The translations under genes and the position numbers were made by a program. The notes below the pieces were generated by a model. It searched no databases and was not told where the DNA came from. It saw only the letters and a list, made by a program, of their open reading frames with translations. From CAIOZW01 sp049317725 (lineage in GTDB: Bacteria; Acidobacteriota; Blastocatellia; RBC074), in NCBI GenBank assembly GCA_049317725.1, contig JBMOHS010000008.1:1-41760 (forward strand): 41,760 nucleotides of DNA, given 5' to 3'. This document shows, piece by piece, positions 1 through 6,957 of this stretch. Position 1 is the stretch's first letter; each line of letters starts with the position of its first letter.

Positions 1-218
1 AGCCGGTCGAGCGCTTCCTGGCCACCTACGACAATCCCTTTGCCCGCTACTGGAATAGCCGGCCAGGGTGCAACTACAACGCTGCGCTGGTGCCGGCAGA
101 GCTGATTCCAGCCAACGCCCGCTTCCTCCAGGTAGAAATTGACCTGAGCAAGCAGGAGGACGACATCAAATTCCGCGAGGTCGGCACCCACGATCTGGAC
201 GTGCCGCTGACGGATTGA
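1..218 (+). CDS. hypothetical protein, 3' end only
   Basis: Open reading frame entering from the left edge (first whole codon at base 3) and ending in TGA at 216-218. The 71 visible residues contain the stretch NPFARYWNSRPGCNYNAALV and a charged, non-repetitive C-terminus. I do not recognise a family. It lies 30 bases upstream of the next gene on the same strand, so the two probably share a transcript. The protein start is outside the window. Confidence 0.6.
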   Translation, partial: PVERFLATYDNPFARYWNSRPGCNYNAALVPAELIPANARFLQVEIDLSKQEDDIKFREVGTHDLDVPLTD

Positions 219-248
219 CGCACGCCAACGAGGGGATAGGGAGATCGC

Positions 249-1052
249 ATGATCCAACAACTCTTGACCTATCTGAACGACGACTGGCGCACGCTGACCG
301 CAGGCGAGACGCCGGCCCCGGGGTTGACGCTGACCCTGGGAACGCTGGAACTGAACCAGCGCACGTTGGATCGTTCTGGCCGCGTGCAGCCGCAGCCGAT
401 CCAGCAACACTTGGCGCTGCGCCTGCCTGGGGTCACCGCCTACGCGCTGGCGCAGACGCCGCTGGACGGTACGCTCGACGCCGAGGCGCTCATCGATCCG
501 GAGACGGTGAGCGAGCGGCGCCAGGCGCTCTTTCCCGGTGACTTTACGATCGACGCGCCGTCGCGCACGCTGCACCTGTCTGCAGCGGGCGCTGCTCGCT
601 GTGCGGGCGCGGCGCAGCTGGCCGTGGGCTATCGCTACCCTGGCGTTGTTGCCACCCAGGAATTCACCCAGCACTTCGAGGCGGCCATCAACGCCGAGTC
701 TTGGCGGCTGGTCGAACAGTGGTCAGCGCTCTTCCTGGCGCTGGTCGTCACCGACGCCGAGGCGCTGCTGGCGCGCTGCAACCAAGCGTTGAGCGCAACA
801 CCCTACAGCGCGGGCGTCTTCAGCGCCCGCCAGAGCCTGGAGCAGCTCACCCTGCTGGCGGGGGCCTCGGATGCGGGCAGCAGCACACCGCTGGTGCGGC
901 TGCAGGGCCAAGTGCGCGGCCGACTTGCGCTGGGCAAGGCTAGCCCACCTGCCTTCGGCCTGATCGAGCAGGTGATCAGCCCTGGCCGCGGCGACAACGG
1001 ACAGGCGGTCAATGTAGAAATTGGCGTGGCGTTCGGGAAAAAGCAATCCTGA
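249..1052 (+). CDS. hypothetical protein, 267 aa
   Basis: ATG start with a GGGAG Shine-Dalgarno five bases upstream. The protein begins MIQQLLTYLNDDW, has no signal peptide or obvious membrane segment, and is rich in Ala, Leu and Gln. The C-terminal third is Gly/Val rich (LQGQVRGRLALG...GVAFGKK). I do not recognise a family and assign no function. Codon use favours CTG, GCG and GCC, and reads differently from the genes right of 2 kb. Immediately downstream, on the other strand, is a group II intron remnant, so this segment may be horizontally acquired or may sit at an assembly join. Confidence 0.65.
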   Translation: MIQQLLTYLNDDWRTLTAGETPAPGLTLTLGTLELNQRTLDRSGRVQPQPIQQHLALRLPGVTAYALAQTPLDGTLDAEALIDPETVSERRQALFPGDFTIDAPSRTLHLSAAGAARCAGAAQLAVGYRYPGVVATQEFTQHFEAAINAESWRLVEQWSALFLALVVTDAEALLARCNQALSATPYSAGVFSARQSLEQLTLLAGASDAGSSTPLVRLQGQVRGRLALGKASPPAFGLIEQVISPGRGDNGQAVNVEIGVAFGKKQS

Positions 1053-1091
1053 TTTTCTGCTGTGGCCACGCGTTCGCCGAGGGCGCAAGCA

Positions 1092-1169
1092 GACCACTTT
1101 CGCCGTCAACCACAGCCGGATCAGCTTGAGCACGCTGCGATCGCTGATCCGGCAGACTGGCCACCTTCT
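1092..1169 (-). pseudogene. fragment of group II intron reverse transcriptase/maturase
   Basis: On the minus strand an in-frame segment downstream of a TAA (1170-1172) reads CRISDRSVLKLIRLWLTA. It resembles the 'RISDRxVLxLIRxWLxAGV' stretch that precedes the GTPQGG block in group II intron maturases. After about 25 residues the similarity ends and the frame runs into sequence antisense to the neighbouring gene. No YADD motif is present. It lies directly after the intron domain I remnant and in the same orientation, which supports both calls. Confidence 0.45.
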
Positions 1170-1344
1170 TTAGTGTAACGAGGCCAAAATTGGGGTTCGC
1201 TTGCGTTACGGCTCGCGTGATTCGCCTCGCGGGGCTTCGTGGACAGCATTGCTGCTAGACACGCCCGTTTGGCTACCTGATGATGAGCAATTACAGAATC
1301 AGGACTTTCACCCGATCAGATCTAGCCGGCTCATCCCGGCGCAC
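1092..1344 (-). mobile_element. group II intron remnant (domain I plus reverse transcriptase scrap)
   Basis: Read on the minus strand from 1344, the sequence opens GTGCGCCGGGATGAGCCGG, continues with GGGTGAAAGTCCTG and GGTAGCCAAACGGGCGTGTC, and reaches AGCCGTAACGCAAGCGAAC near 1190. This order and wording match the 5' end (domain I) of bacterial group II introns as I know them. About 30 bases further a short reverse-transcriptase-like frame appears, far too soon for an intact intron, so an internal deletion of roughly 1 kb is inferred. Domains V-VI are not visible. The likely 5' exon side is just right of 1344. This is a dead remnant, not an active element. Confidence 0.55.
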
Positions 1345-1501
1345 CAAAAATCACCGGGAAGAAGATAGGATCCCTTGACGCTCATCGATGCCGTCTGTAG
1401 TGACGATCAATCTGCCCCCCTCCATCCCTCCTCACCACTCCCCGGACTGCCCTATCCGTGAGAGTTTTGCAAAAAATTGGAGAAGAAAGAAGAATGAATT
1501 C

Positions 1502-1530
1502 TTGACGAATGGGTGGTGGCCGCCTATAAT
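1502..1530 (+). promoter_or_regulatory. sigma-70-type promoter, near consensus
   Basis: TTGACG at 1502-1507 and TATAAT at 1525-1530, separated by exactly 17 bases. This is among the best matches to the housekeeping consensus in the window. Transcription would start near 1537. No protein start with a ribosome site follows, so it appears to drive a non-coding RNA. Confidence 0.7.
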
Positions 1531-1536
1531 CCATTT

Positions 1537-1737
1537 GTTGTTCCGCCTTCGTCGTGGAAACCCTCCCCACCTGCTTTCTCGCAATCTTGAAAGAAGGCTG
1601 CGGAATGGGGTCGGTTGAGAGATAAGTCGAGCAACGATCCTCCTGAAGTTGTGACAGGGAATCTGCCAAATCGAAAAGCAAGGGAAAGAGGTCAAGAACT
1701 GAGCGATCTCGACTTGGCAGCTAAATGAAGGTCAGTT
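1537..1737 (+). ncRNA. candidate structured small RNA, about 200 nt, unknown family
   Basis: Defined by the promoter just upstream and by pairing in the transcript. TTCCGCCTTC (1541-1550) can pair with GAAGG and GCGGAA (1593-1605), enclosing a CTTTC/GAAAG hairpin. CTGCCAA (1663-1669) pairs with TTGGCAG (1714-1720). A weak GAC.TT/AAGGTC stem at 1711-1732 followed by TTTTT could end transcription. I looked for 6S, tmRNA, RNase P and SRP signatures and did not find them. If the weak terminator fails, the next strong terminator is at 2029-2065, giving a transcript of about 530 nt. Confidence 0.4.
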
Positions 1738-1845
1738 TTTCTTTGTTCCCTCTCAAAATTCGAGGGTCTTCGTCATTGTGGACTCGATGGTGTACGTTCT
1801 GTGCTCCATCTTTAATATACCAGGATCGAGACTATCTCTCCCTAT

Positions 1846-1864
1846 CAAGCCCTCTCAGGGCTTG
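1846..1864. other. perfect 8-bp hairpin
   Basis: CAAGCCCT, a CTC loop, then AGGGCTTG. No T-tract follows on either strand, so it is not a standard terminator. It may belong to the RNA transcribed from 1537. Confidence 0.35.
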
Positions 1865-1959
1865 TCGTCAGGGCCATTTGGTCGGACCATAGAGCCAGAG
1901 AGATGACTCTCCGTTCATATCCGGAGAATCGGCTACCAAAAGACCTGAATTCATATTGC

Positions 1960-1998
1960 GCAATCATTATTAGCAATCATTATTCGCAATCATTTCGA
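1960..1998 (+). repeat. three tandem 13-bp iterons
   Basis: GCAATCATT starts at 1960, 1973 and 1986, an exact 13-base period; the first two units are identical for 12 bases (GCAATCATTATT). The tract is AT-rich in a GC-rich surrounding and lies in intergenic DNA about 30 bases before a strong terminator. It could be an array of protein-binding sites. No DnaA box of the TTATCCACA type was seen nearby. Confidence 0.7.
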
Positions 1999-2028
1999 TA
2001 CAAGTTACCTCCCTCCTTCTCCTGCTTG

Positions 2029-2065
2029 AATCCCACGATACGGTCTTCGTATCGTGGGATTTTTT
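2029..2065. terminator. strong intrinsic terminator
   Basis: A 14-bp perfect stem (AATCCCACGATACG with CGTATCGTGGGATT) around a GTCTT loop, followed by a run of six T on the plus strand. It would end plus-strand transcripts from the 1502 promoter. It also lies about 100 bases past the stop of the minus-strand VWA gene, where it lacks a clear T-run but could still protect the 3' end. Confidence 0.85.
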
Positions 2066-2163
2066 GTGTCTACCGCGGAGGCAGTGGGTCGAAAAAAGGG
2101 GGACGCAAGGCTGAACTCGACCCAGAGATCTTGGGAGGCGGCCGGCGCGATCGGAAGAGAGCA

Positions 2164-3492
2164 TCAGGGAGCGATTGGAGCGCGATACCCCAGCCGGGCA
2201 CGGACAAGCAGTCCGTCACGCCCGACTTGAACCGCGATGGAGCGATAGCCACCATCGCGCTTTTCATTGCTGGAAATATAGCTGAGCGTGTACTGGTAAC
2301 GAAGCTCCTCGGCGATGAGGCGAAAGGCAAACGAGGTATTTTCGACGTTTTCAGCGCGAATGAAGCGGGCTCCGGATTGAACGGCGAGAGAGCGGAGGTA
2401 GTCGATCGCCACCAGTTCCCGATCGCGCATGGCTTGGCGAGGTTGGGAGTTGACCCGGGATGAAGGGCGACTGCCGGGATCGGAGCGCGACGGCGTATTT
2501 GTGGGGACGGACCCGGGCGTAGGGGAGGCGGGTTCCCGCGCCGGTGGAATTCGAACAGGTGGCGGCAGGTTGATGATTGGGCGCGGAGAGGGCTGGGGGT
2601 CCTGCTGGTCCCCATTGGAGACTGCAGCAGCGCGGGATTCGGAATCGATCTCGGAACGCCCGACCTGAGTCGTAGCCCCTCCCCTGCCTCGGCCCCGCCC
2701 CGGTGCAGCGAAAGACGAGGAGAACCCGGCGCCCGCACTGGGAGGTGGCAGAGAGAGCGGCCTCATCAAGGGGCTGCCATCGTTGCGGGTCTCATAGTGA
2801 ATGGTGTAGGCGATGATCCCCGTTCGGGCAATCATCTCGAGAGTGCTTTCGAAGGTAGCCTGTTTGCTGGCCGTGTCGACCCCATCCGTCAGGATGACGA
2901 GGGCTTTCCGTCCGCGAGCTTGGCTGAGCTTCTCGTTGATGGTCCGCTCGATCGCGTCATACAAGCTGGTCAAGTAGCCACTACGGATGTTCTTGACTGC
3001 CCGCTCCAGTTCAGCCGGATTGTTGGTGAAGTCATTGATGAAGCGGACCTTCTCGTCGAAAGTGACGATCATCACCCGATCGCGGGGCTGCAACTGGCGA
3101 AAGAAGGAGATCGCGGCTTTGCGAATCGTATCGAGCTTGTTCTGGGTGCTTCGGCTGGAGTCGATGAGCAAGGCGACATCGAAGGCCGACTCCTCGGCAG
3201 AGAAGCTTTCGATCTTTTGTGGAACCCCGTCCTCGCGGACCGTAAAATCGAAACGCTCCAACCCCCTGGCGAAGCGACCGTAAGGATCGGTGACGATCAC
3301 CGGGACTGTCACCAGATTGGTTCCAATCTTGATGGCATCTTGGTCTGGATCCTGGTTGGCACTGGCCCCCCCCCGCGGCTCTGGGCGATCTTGAGCCCAC
3401 CCCACCAGCCCTCCGAGAAGCAGACTCAACAAGCCTACCCCAAGGCTTCTCGCCATTCTTCCAGCCCTTTTCTCAGGTCGACAACCCCACAT
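2164..3492 (-). CDS. secreted VWFA-related protein, acidobacterial type
   Basis: About 442 residues from an ATG at 3492, chosen because GGGAG lies five bases upstream; a TTG at 3504 and an ATG at 3456 are alternatives. A basic N-terminus and Leu-rich segment (LGVGLLSLLLGGLVGWA) form a signal peptide. Next comes the short beta segment VPVIVTDPYGRFARGLERFD typical of the acidobacterial VWFA-related family. The von Willebrand A domain follows, with MIDAS motif DSSRS at about residues 111-115 and LTDGVD further on. A Pro/Ser/Arg-rich low-complexity stretch (about 270-350) splits the domain from a C-terminal segment ending in RARLGYRAP. The likely role is metal-dependent protein binding in the periplasm or at the surface; the partner is unknown. 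A second family member is at 13614-14807. Confidence 0.88.
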   Translation of the reverse strand: MWGCRPEKRAGRMARSLGVGLLSLLLGGLVGWAQDRPEPRGGASANQDPDQDAIKIGTNLVTVPVIVTDPYGRFARGLERFDFTVREDGVPQKIESFSAEESAFDVALLIDSSRSTQNKLDTIRKAAISFFRQLQPRDRVMIVTFDEKVRFINDFTNNPAELERAVKNIRSGYLTSLYDAIERTINEKLSQARGRKALVILTDGVDTASKQATFESTLEMIARTGIIAYTIHYETRNDGSPLMRPLSLPPPSAGAGFSSSFAAPGRGRGRGGATTQVGRSEIDSESRAAAVSNGDQQDPQPSPRPIINLPPPVRIPPAREPASPTPGSVPTNTPSRSDPGSRPSSRVNSQPRQAMRDRELVAIDYLRSLAVQSGARFIRAENVENTSFAFRLIAEELRYQYTLSYISSNEKRDGGYRSIAVQVGRDGLLVRARLGYRAPIAP

Positions 3493-3536
3493 CTTCTCTC
3501 CCAATGATCTCCCGATAAGTCTCCCGATGATCCAGC

Positions 3537-3592
3537 TTGAACCGTTGAACCGACCCTTTGCTGGACCTGAACCAATGAAATCAACTGGTTCA
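3537..3592. promoter_or_regulatory. cluster of TGAACC half-sites
   Basis: TTGAACCG occurs twice in tandem (3537-3552). TGAACCA at 3568-3574 and its inverse TGGTTCA at 3586-3592 form a 7-bp inverted repeat with an 11-base spacer. The cluster lies 45-100 bases upstream of the VWA gene start. It may be an operator; no regulator is encoded next to it. Confidence 0.4.
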
Positions 3593-3718
3593 CGCTCGAT
3601 CGCCTTAATCGCCTCAGGTACACTTTGTCGCCGACGTCAAAGAGGTCGACGGCCAGGACCTGCCAGAGAGGCCCGGCGATCCCCGACTTTACTAAAACTG
3701 AAGTCTTCTGGAAAGGGC

Positions 3719-4189
3719 TCAGGATGTCCCTTGGGCTGTCGTCGCCACAGGAGAGGAGGAATCGACGGTTCCAGTCGCCTCCGCGTCGAGATCCCGCTTG
3801 ATGGCATCGAGAATTCCATTGACAAACTGGGTCGCTTCCGAGGTCGAAAAGCGGCGGGCAATTTCAAGGGCTTCATTGATCGCGACGGTTCGGGGGGTGG
3901 AGGGCTGGTAGAGGAACTCGAAGACGGCCATCCGGAGCAGATTCCGATCGACGACAGCCATTCGCGGAATGCGCCAGTGCTCGGTCCGGACCCGGATTCG
4001 ATCATCAATCTGTGCGAGGTGCTCGATGGTTCCCTCGACCAGCTCATTGGCGAAGGCTCGGACCTCCTCGGCGGCCTCGGCGAGTTCGCCCCAGTACGAG
4101 GCGATGAGGTCTTCGACCTGGGGACGGGCCAGATCATAGCAGAAGAGCATCTGTAATGCGCATTCACGCGCCCTGCGCCGTGCACCCAT
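3719..4189 (-). CDS. nusB: transcription antitermination factor NusB
   Basis: 156 residues from ATG at 4189. The N-terminal MGARRRARECALQMLFCYD matches the conserved NusB arginine-rich start (RR.ARE.ALQ.L), followed by an all-helical body. The middle block MAVVDRNLLRMAVFEF and AINEALEIARRFS..ATQFVNGILD are the family's signature segments. NusB binds boxA RNA with NusE (S10) in rRNA antitermination complexes. The length is slightly above the usual 130-150 because of a polar tail. It follows ribH by 89 bases on the same strand, the common ribH-nusB arrangement, so the two are probably cotranscribed. Confidence 0.95.
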   Translation of the reverse strand: MGARRRARECALQMLFCYDLARPQVEDLIASYWGELAEAAEEVRAFANELVEGTIEHLAQIDDRIRVRTEHWRIPRMAVVDRNLLRMAVFEFLYQPSTPRTVAINEALEIARRFSTSEATQFVNGILDAIKRDLDAEATGTVDSSSPVATTAQGTS

Positions 4190-4278
4190 AATGATCCTTG
4201 GTTGTCGATTGGTAGCGTTAGCGATGAGATGTAGCTCCGGGAGTCTGTCGTTGAGCCTGAACAGCAGGAGAGTCAGGA

Positions 4279-4779
4279 TCAGGCGGGGGAGTTGATCTCG
4301 GACAGATTTTTGAGAAGGTTGACCATTTCAATCGCCGCCATAGCGGCTTCGAAACCTTTGTTTCCTGCTTTGACTCCGGCCCGATTGATCGCCTGCTCGA
4401 CGGTGTCGGCAGTGATGATGCCATAGGCAACCGGAAGATCAAACTCAAGAGAGACGGCGGCCATTCCCTTGGTCACTTCGGCGGCGATGTAATCGAAGTG
4501 GGGGGTCTCCCCACGAATTACCGCACCGAGGCAAATGATAGCATCGAAGCGCCGAGATGCTGCCAACTTTTTTGCCGCAAGTGGAATTTCGAAGGAGCCG
4601 GGGACTCGAACGAGGGTAAGCTGCTCTGGGCGGGCGCCGAGTCGGTAGAGGGCATCCTGGGCGCCACCAACCAAGCGGCTGACGATCAGGTCGTTCCATC
4701 GGCTGGCCACAAGGGCATAGCGATGGCCGATTGCGGTCAGCGTGCCTTCCAGGATTTGTCCGGTCTCACGTTCAATCAT
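4279..4779 (-). CDS. ribH: 6,7-dimethyl-8-ribityllumazine synthase
   Basis: 166 residues from the ATG at 4779; a TTG at 4812 would add 11 residues, and neither has a clear ribosome site. RibH condenses 5-amino-6-ribitylaminouracil with 3,4-dihydroxy-2-butanone 4-phosphate to give the riboflavin precursor. Family marks are VASRWNDLIVSRLVGGA, the substrate-binding VPGSFEIPLAAKKLA, GAVIRGETPHFDYIA with the catalytic His, and GIITADTVEQAINRAG. The length fits the family, which forms pentamers or 60-mers in the cytoplasm. nusB lies downstream. No FMN riboswitch was recognised upstream. Confidence 0.95.
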   Translation of the reverse strand: MIERETGQILEGTLTAIGHRYALVASRWNDLIVSRLVGGAQDALYRLGARPEQLTLVRVPGSFEIPLAAKKLAASRRFDAIICLGAVIRGETPHFDYIAAEVTKGMAAVSLEFDLPVAYGIITADTVEQAINRAGVKAGNKGFEAAMAAIEMVNLLKNLSEINSPA

Positions 4780-4949
4780 AGTTCGGCATATTTCGGATCC
4801 ATCAACAACCAATAACCGAGATGAGTATATGGAGGGTGCCGTTCGCGGTCAAGACGCGCAGGGGAAGAACAACAACTGAAGGAAGCGGACAAACGTGACA
4901 GGCAGGCCTGAGCGCAACTTTTCGAGGAGTCGGGGCGTTTTCCATCCAT

Positions 4950-5061
4950 TTCCATCCATCAGGGAAAGTTCACTACCTGCACTCCGGCACCCTCTGATGG
5001 CAGGGTTCCATCCATCAGGGAAAGTTCACTACCTGCACTCCGGCACCCTCTGATGGCAGGG
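4950..5061. repeat. perfect 56-bp tandem duplication
   Basis: Bases 4950-5005 are repeated exactly at 5006-5061, beginning TTCCATCCATC and ending GATGGCAGGG; a further partial TCCATCCA precedes the first copy. Each unit contains CCATCAG and CTGATGG, so it can fold into a hairpin. The second copy ends nine bases from the rhomboid stop codon, so on that mRNA the two units form successive 3' hairpins. The identity suggests recent duplication. Confidence 0.9.
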
Positions 5062-5070
5062 AGTGGGCCA

Positions 5071-6468
5071 TCAGGAGTTCGGCGGAGAGGAGGGAGACTT
5101 TGTCTGCGGGTCCTCTCCGGATTGACTTGGCACAGGCCCGGTCGAAGGCGAGTCGGAGTCCCGCAGCCGCCAACCATAGCGCTCTCCGTCTTTTCGAATC
5201 CACTCGCGGACGGAGAGCCGACTGCGGAGGAGCGCCTCTCCCAGCGACTCCCAGCCTTCGACCGATTGCCCGCTGGAGGCAAGCTCGATCATCGCTCGCT
5301 GGCGACGAACCAATGACTGCATCTCCTGGCGTACCTGACCGGCCACCGGATCGGGCTGCCCAAGTTGATCAAGGGCCAAGTCTGCTTGGCGCAGCGCGTC
5401 GAGGAGCGCCTCCGGACGTCGATCGATCTCCTGTCCAGCAATCCAGCGAAACCCACTGGTCAGTGCGCCGTCCGCCTGCTCGATCGTTCGGAGGAATCGC
5501 TCCAGCTCGACCGTACGACTGGCCAAGTGGGGCTGTCGATGCTGGTAGGCCGCAGCGAAGGCGGCCAAGATCAGCAGGAGCGCCAAGACGAGCCCAACTC
5601 TCTCGATGATGGCTCCCGGTCTTCTTCGTTCTCTGGCGTCCTGAGGAGCCCAATAGGGGAGAATGGCCGCGAGGAGGGCTCCCGTGGCAAGGCCTCCGAG
5701 ATGAGCGGCATTGTCGATGTAGGGAATTGAGAATCCGAGGAAGAGATTGAGGACGATCACCGGGAGGATCCCGGACCGGATCGAGCGCTGAAAGTGTGCC
5801 GGAAGCTCTTGGCGGTATTTGTACCCGAAAACGAGGAGCGTCCCAAAGAGCCCAAAGATCGCGCCGGAAGCCCCGACGCTCGGAACGAACGGAGGGCGAC
5901 TCCCACTTCCGAGATAGCTGCCCAGAACGCCCCCCACTCCAGCGAAGAGATAGAGGAGCGAGAATCTGGCGGGGCCATAGAGCTTCTCCACGAGTGGCCC
6001 GACAGTCCAGAGGGCCCACGAGTTGGAGGCGAGGTGGAGGAGCCCGCCGTGGAGAAAGATCGGGGTGATCAGCCGGAACCACTCCCCTTGGCGCAGCAGT
6101 TCATTGGTCTTGGCGCCGAACGCGACCAGTGTTCCAATATCGTTGAGGGAGAGAAACTGCTTGACGAAGTTGCCTCCCGCAACCAAGACCATCAACAGGT
6201 AGACCGCAATATTGACCCCAAGGATCAGTGGGACCAGCCGGACGGGACGCTGCTGGAGGGTCAGCAGAAAACGCTCCTCCCACCAGGCCTGGGTGGGCTC
6301 AAGGGGAGGTTCCCCCTTGATGGGCGTCTCCGGCTTGGGCGCGGACGGCCCAGAGGAGTGGTCCCCACATTGAACGCAGACAGGATCACGCGCCGGCGTC
6401 AGGGCGCGACACTGCGGACAGACCCGAAAAGGTCTCTCCGTCGTGAATCGGTCATTCTCGTTCTCCAC
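5071..6468 (-). CDS. rhomboid-family intramembrane serine protease with zinc ribbon
   Basis: 465 residues from ATG at 6468. The N-terminus carries a CPQC (17-20) and CVQC (31-34) pair, a likely zinc ribbon, then a Pro-rich linker. Six or so membrane segments follow from about residue 77 to 275. They contain the rhomboid H..(L)HLASN pattern (His140, His145, Asn149), the catalytic GASGAIFG with Ser201, and the partner His256 in AAHLGGLATG. A seventh membrane segment (VGLVLALLLILAAFAAA) leads to a roughly 150-residue soluble helical tail. Rhomboids cleave membrane proteins within the bilayer; the substrate is unknown. The ribbon and tail are additions to the core domain. It is transcribed toward ribH but separated from it by the 56-bp duplication. 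Confidence 0.9.
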   Translation of the reverse strand: MENENDRFTTERPFRVCPQCRALTPARDPVCVQCGDHSSGPSAPKPETPIKGEPPLEPTQAWWEERFLLTLQQRPVRLVPLILGVNIAVYLLMVLVAGGNFVKQFLSLNDIGTLVAFGAKTNELLRQGEWFRLITPIFLHGGLLHLASNSWALWTVGPLVEKLYGPARFSLLYLFAGVGGVLGSYLGSGSRPPFVPSVGASGAIFGLFGTLLVFGYKYRQELPAHFQRSIRSGILPVIVLNLFLGFSIPYIDNAAHLGGLATGALLAAILPYWAPQDARERRRPGAIIERVGLVLALLLILAAFAAAYQHRQPHLASRTVELERFLRTIEQADGALTSGFRWIAGQEIDRRPEALLDALRQADLALDQLGQPDPVAGQVRQEMQSLVRRQRAMIELASSGQSVEGWESLGEALLRSRLSVREWIRKDGERYGWRLRDSDSPSTGPVPSQSGEDPQTKSPSSPPNS

Positions 6469-6715
6469 GTTTCAACCCTACCTGTCTTTTTTGATAGAGG
6501 TTCACCATCTTGCTTCTTGAGAGTCCATCCGCTGATACCCAACGGTGGCCTGACAAGGATGAAGGAGTGAATGGCTCCGCCAGAGTAGACCGCAAACGAA
6601 AGCATTCTACCCGCCCCGGGATAGCCTGTCACCCCGATCCCAAACTTCCCCCCCCTGCCAGATCAAATCAAGTTGGCGCCCTCGACGAGGTAGGGCAGAC
6701 GCTGATTCGAGGTCA

Positions 6716-6744
6716 TTGCAGCGTGGGGCGAGTGCTGCTAGACT
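6716..6744 (+). promoter_or_regulatory. probable promoter of the resB-ccsA operon
   Basis: TTGCAG at 6716-6721 and TAGACT at 6739-6744 with a 17-base spacer. Transcription would begin near 6751, leaving a leader of about 207 bases that carries the GATAGGAC array. Confidence 0.5.
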
Positions 6745-6808
6745 ACGATCTCTGTGTCATCCGCCATTCCCGAACCCGGCGGAGGCGAGGCCGGCCCCAA
6801 CTTGGTTT

Positions 6809-6939
6809 GATAGGACATGTTCGATAGGACATGTTTGATAGGACATGGAGGACGGACAGGACCTGAAGGTCGGATAATTCCTGCCAGTCTTGTACAGCGT
6901 GTTCAGGCCTATCGGGCCCATTCGTCCTATCGTCCTATC
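6809..6939. repeat. GATAGGAC repeat array in the resB leader
   Basis: GATAGGAC occurs on the plus strand at 6809, 6823 and 6837, an exact 14-base period (GATAGGACATG each time). The inverse GTCCTATC occurs at 6924-6931 and 6932-6939, back to back. Five copies thus lie in 131 bases between the predicted promoter and the resB start. The opposed copies could pair in RNA to form alternative hairpins, or the sites could bind a regulator as DNA. Confidence 0.75.
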
Positions 6940-6957
6940 CCTGGAATTGGAAAAGGA

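Larger units (their letters stand above)
1053..2163. other. 1.1 kb region without a protein gene
   Basis: No convincing coding sequence was found on either strand; open frames here lack ribosome sites and family likeness. It holds the group II intron remnant (1092-1344), a near-consensus promoter (1502-1530), a probable structured RNA (1537-1737), a short hairpin (1846-1864), three 13-bp iterons (1960-1998) and a strong terminator (2029-2065). Confidence 0.7.
6469..6957. other. intergenic region upstream of resB
   Basis: A 489-base divergent region between the rhomboid gene and resB. It contains a promoter (6716-6744) and the GATAGGAC repeat array (6809-6939) in the predicted resB leader. 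No protein gene is supported. Confidence 0.6.

Noticed and set aside
1388..1618. Small open frames on both strands
   Set aside because: No ribosome site or family likeness, and they overlap the promoter and RNA stems.
1537..1737. 6S RNA
   Set aside because: The length fits, but the 5' and 3' ends do not pair into one long hairpin with a central bubble.
1903..2463. 186-residue plus-strand open frame
   Set aside because: It runs through the iterons, the terminator and antisense to the VWA gene; the reading is a shadow.
2540..2560. TTCGAA sequence suggesting a tRNA T-arm
   Set aside because: It lies inside the VWA gene and no cloverleaf can be built.
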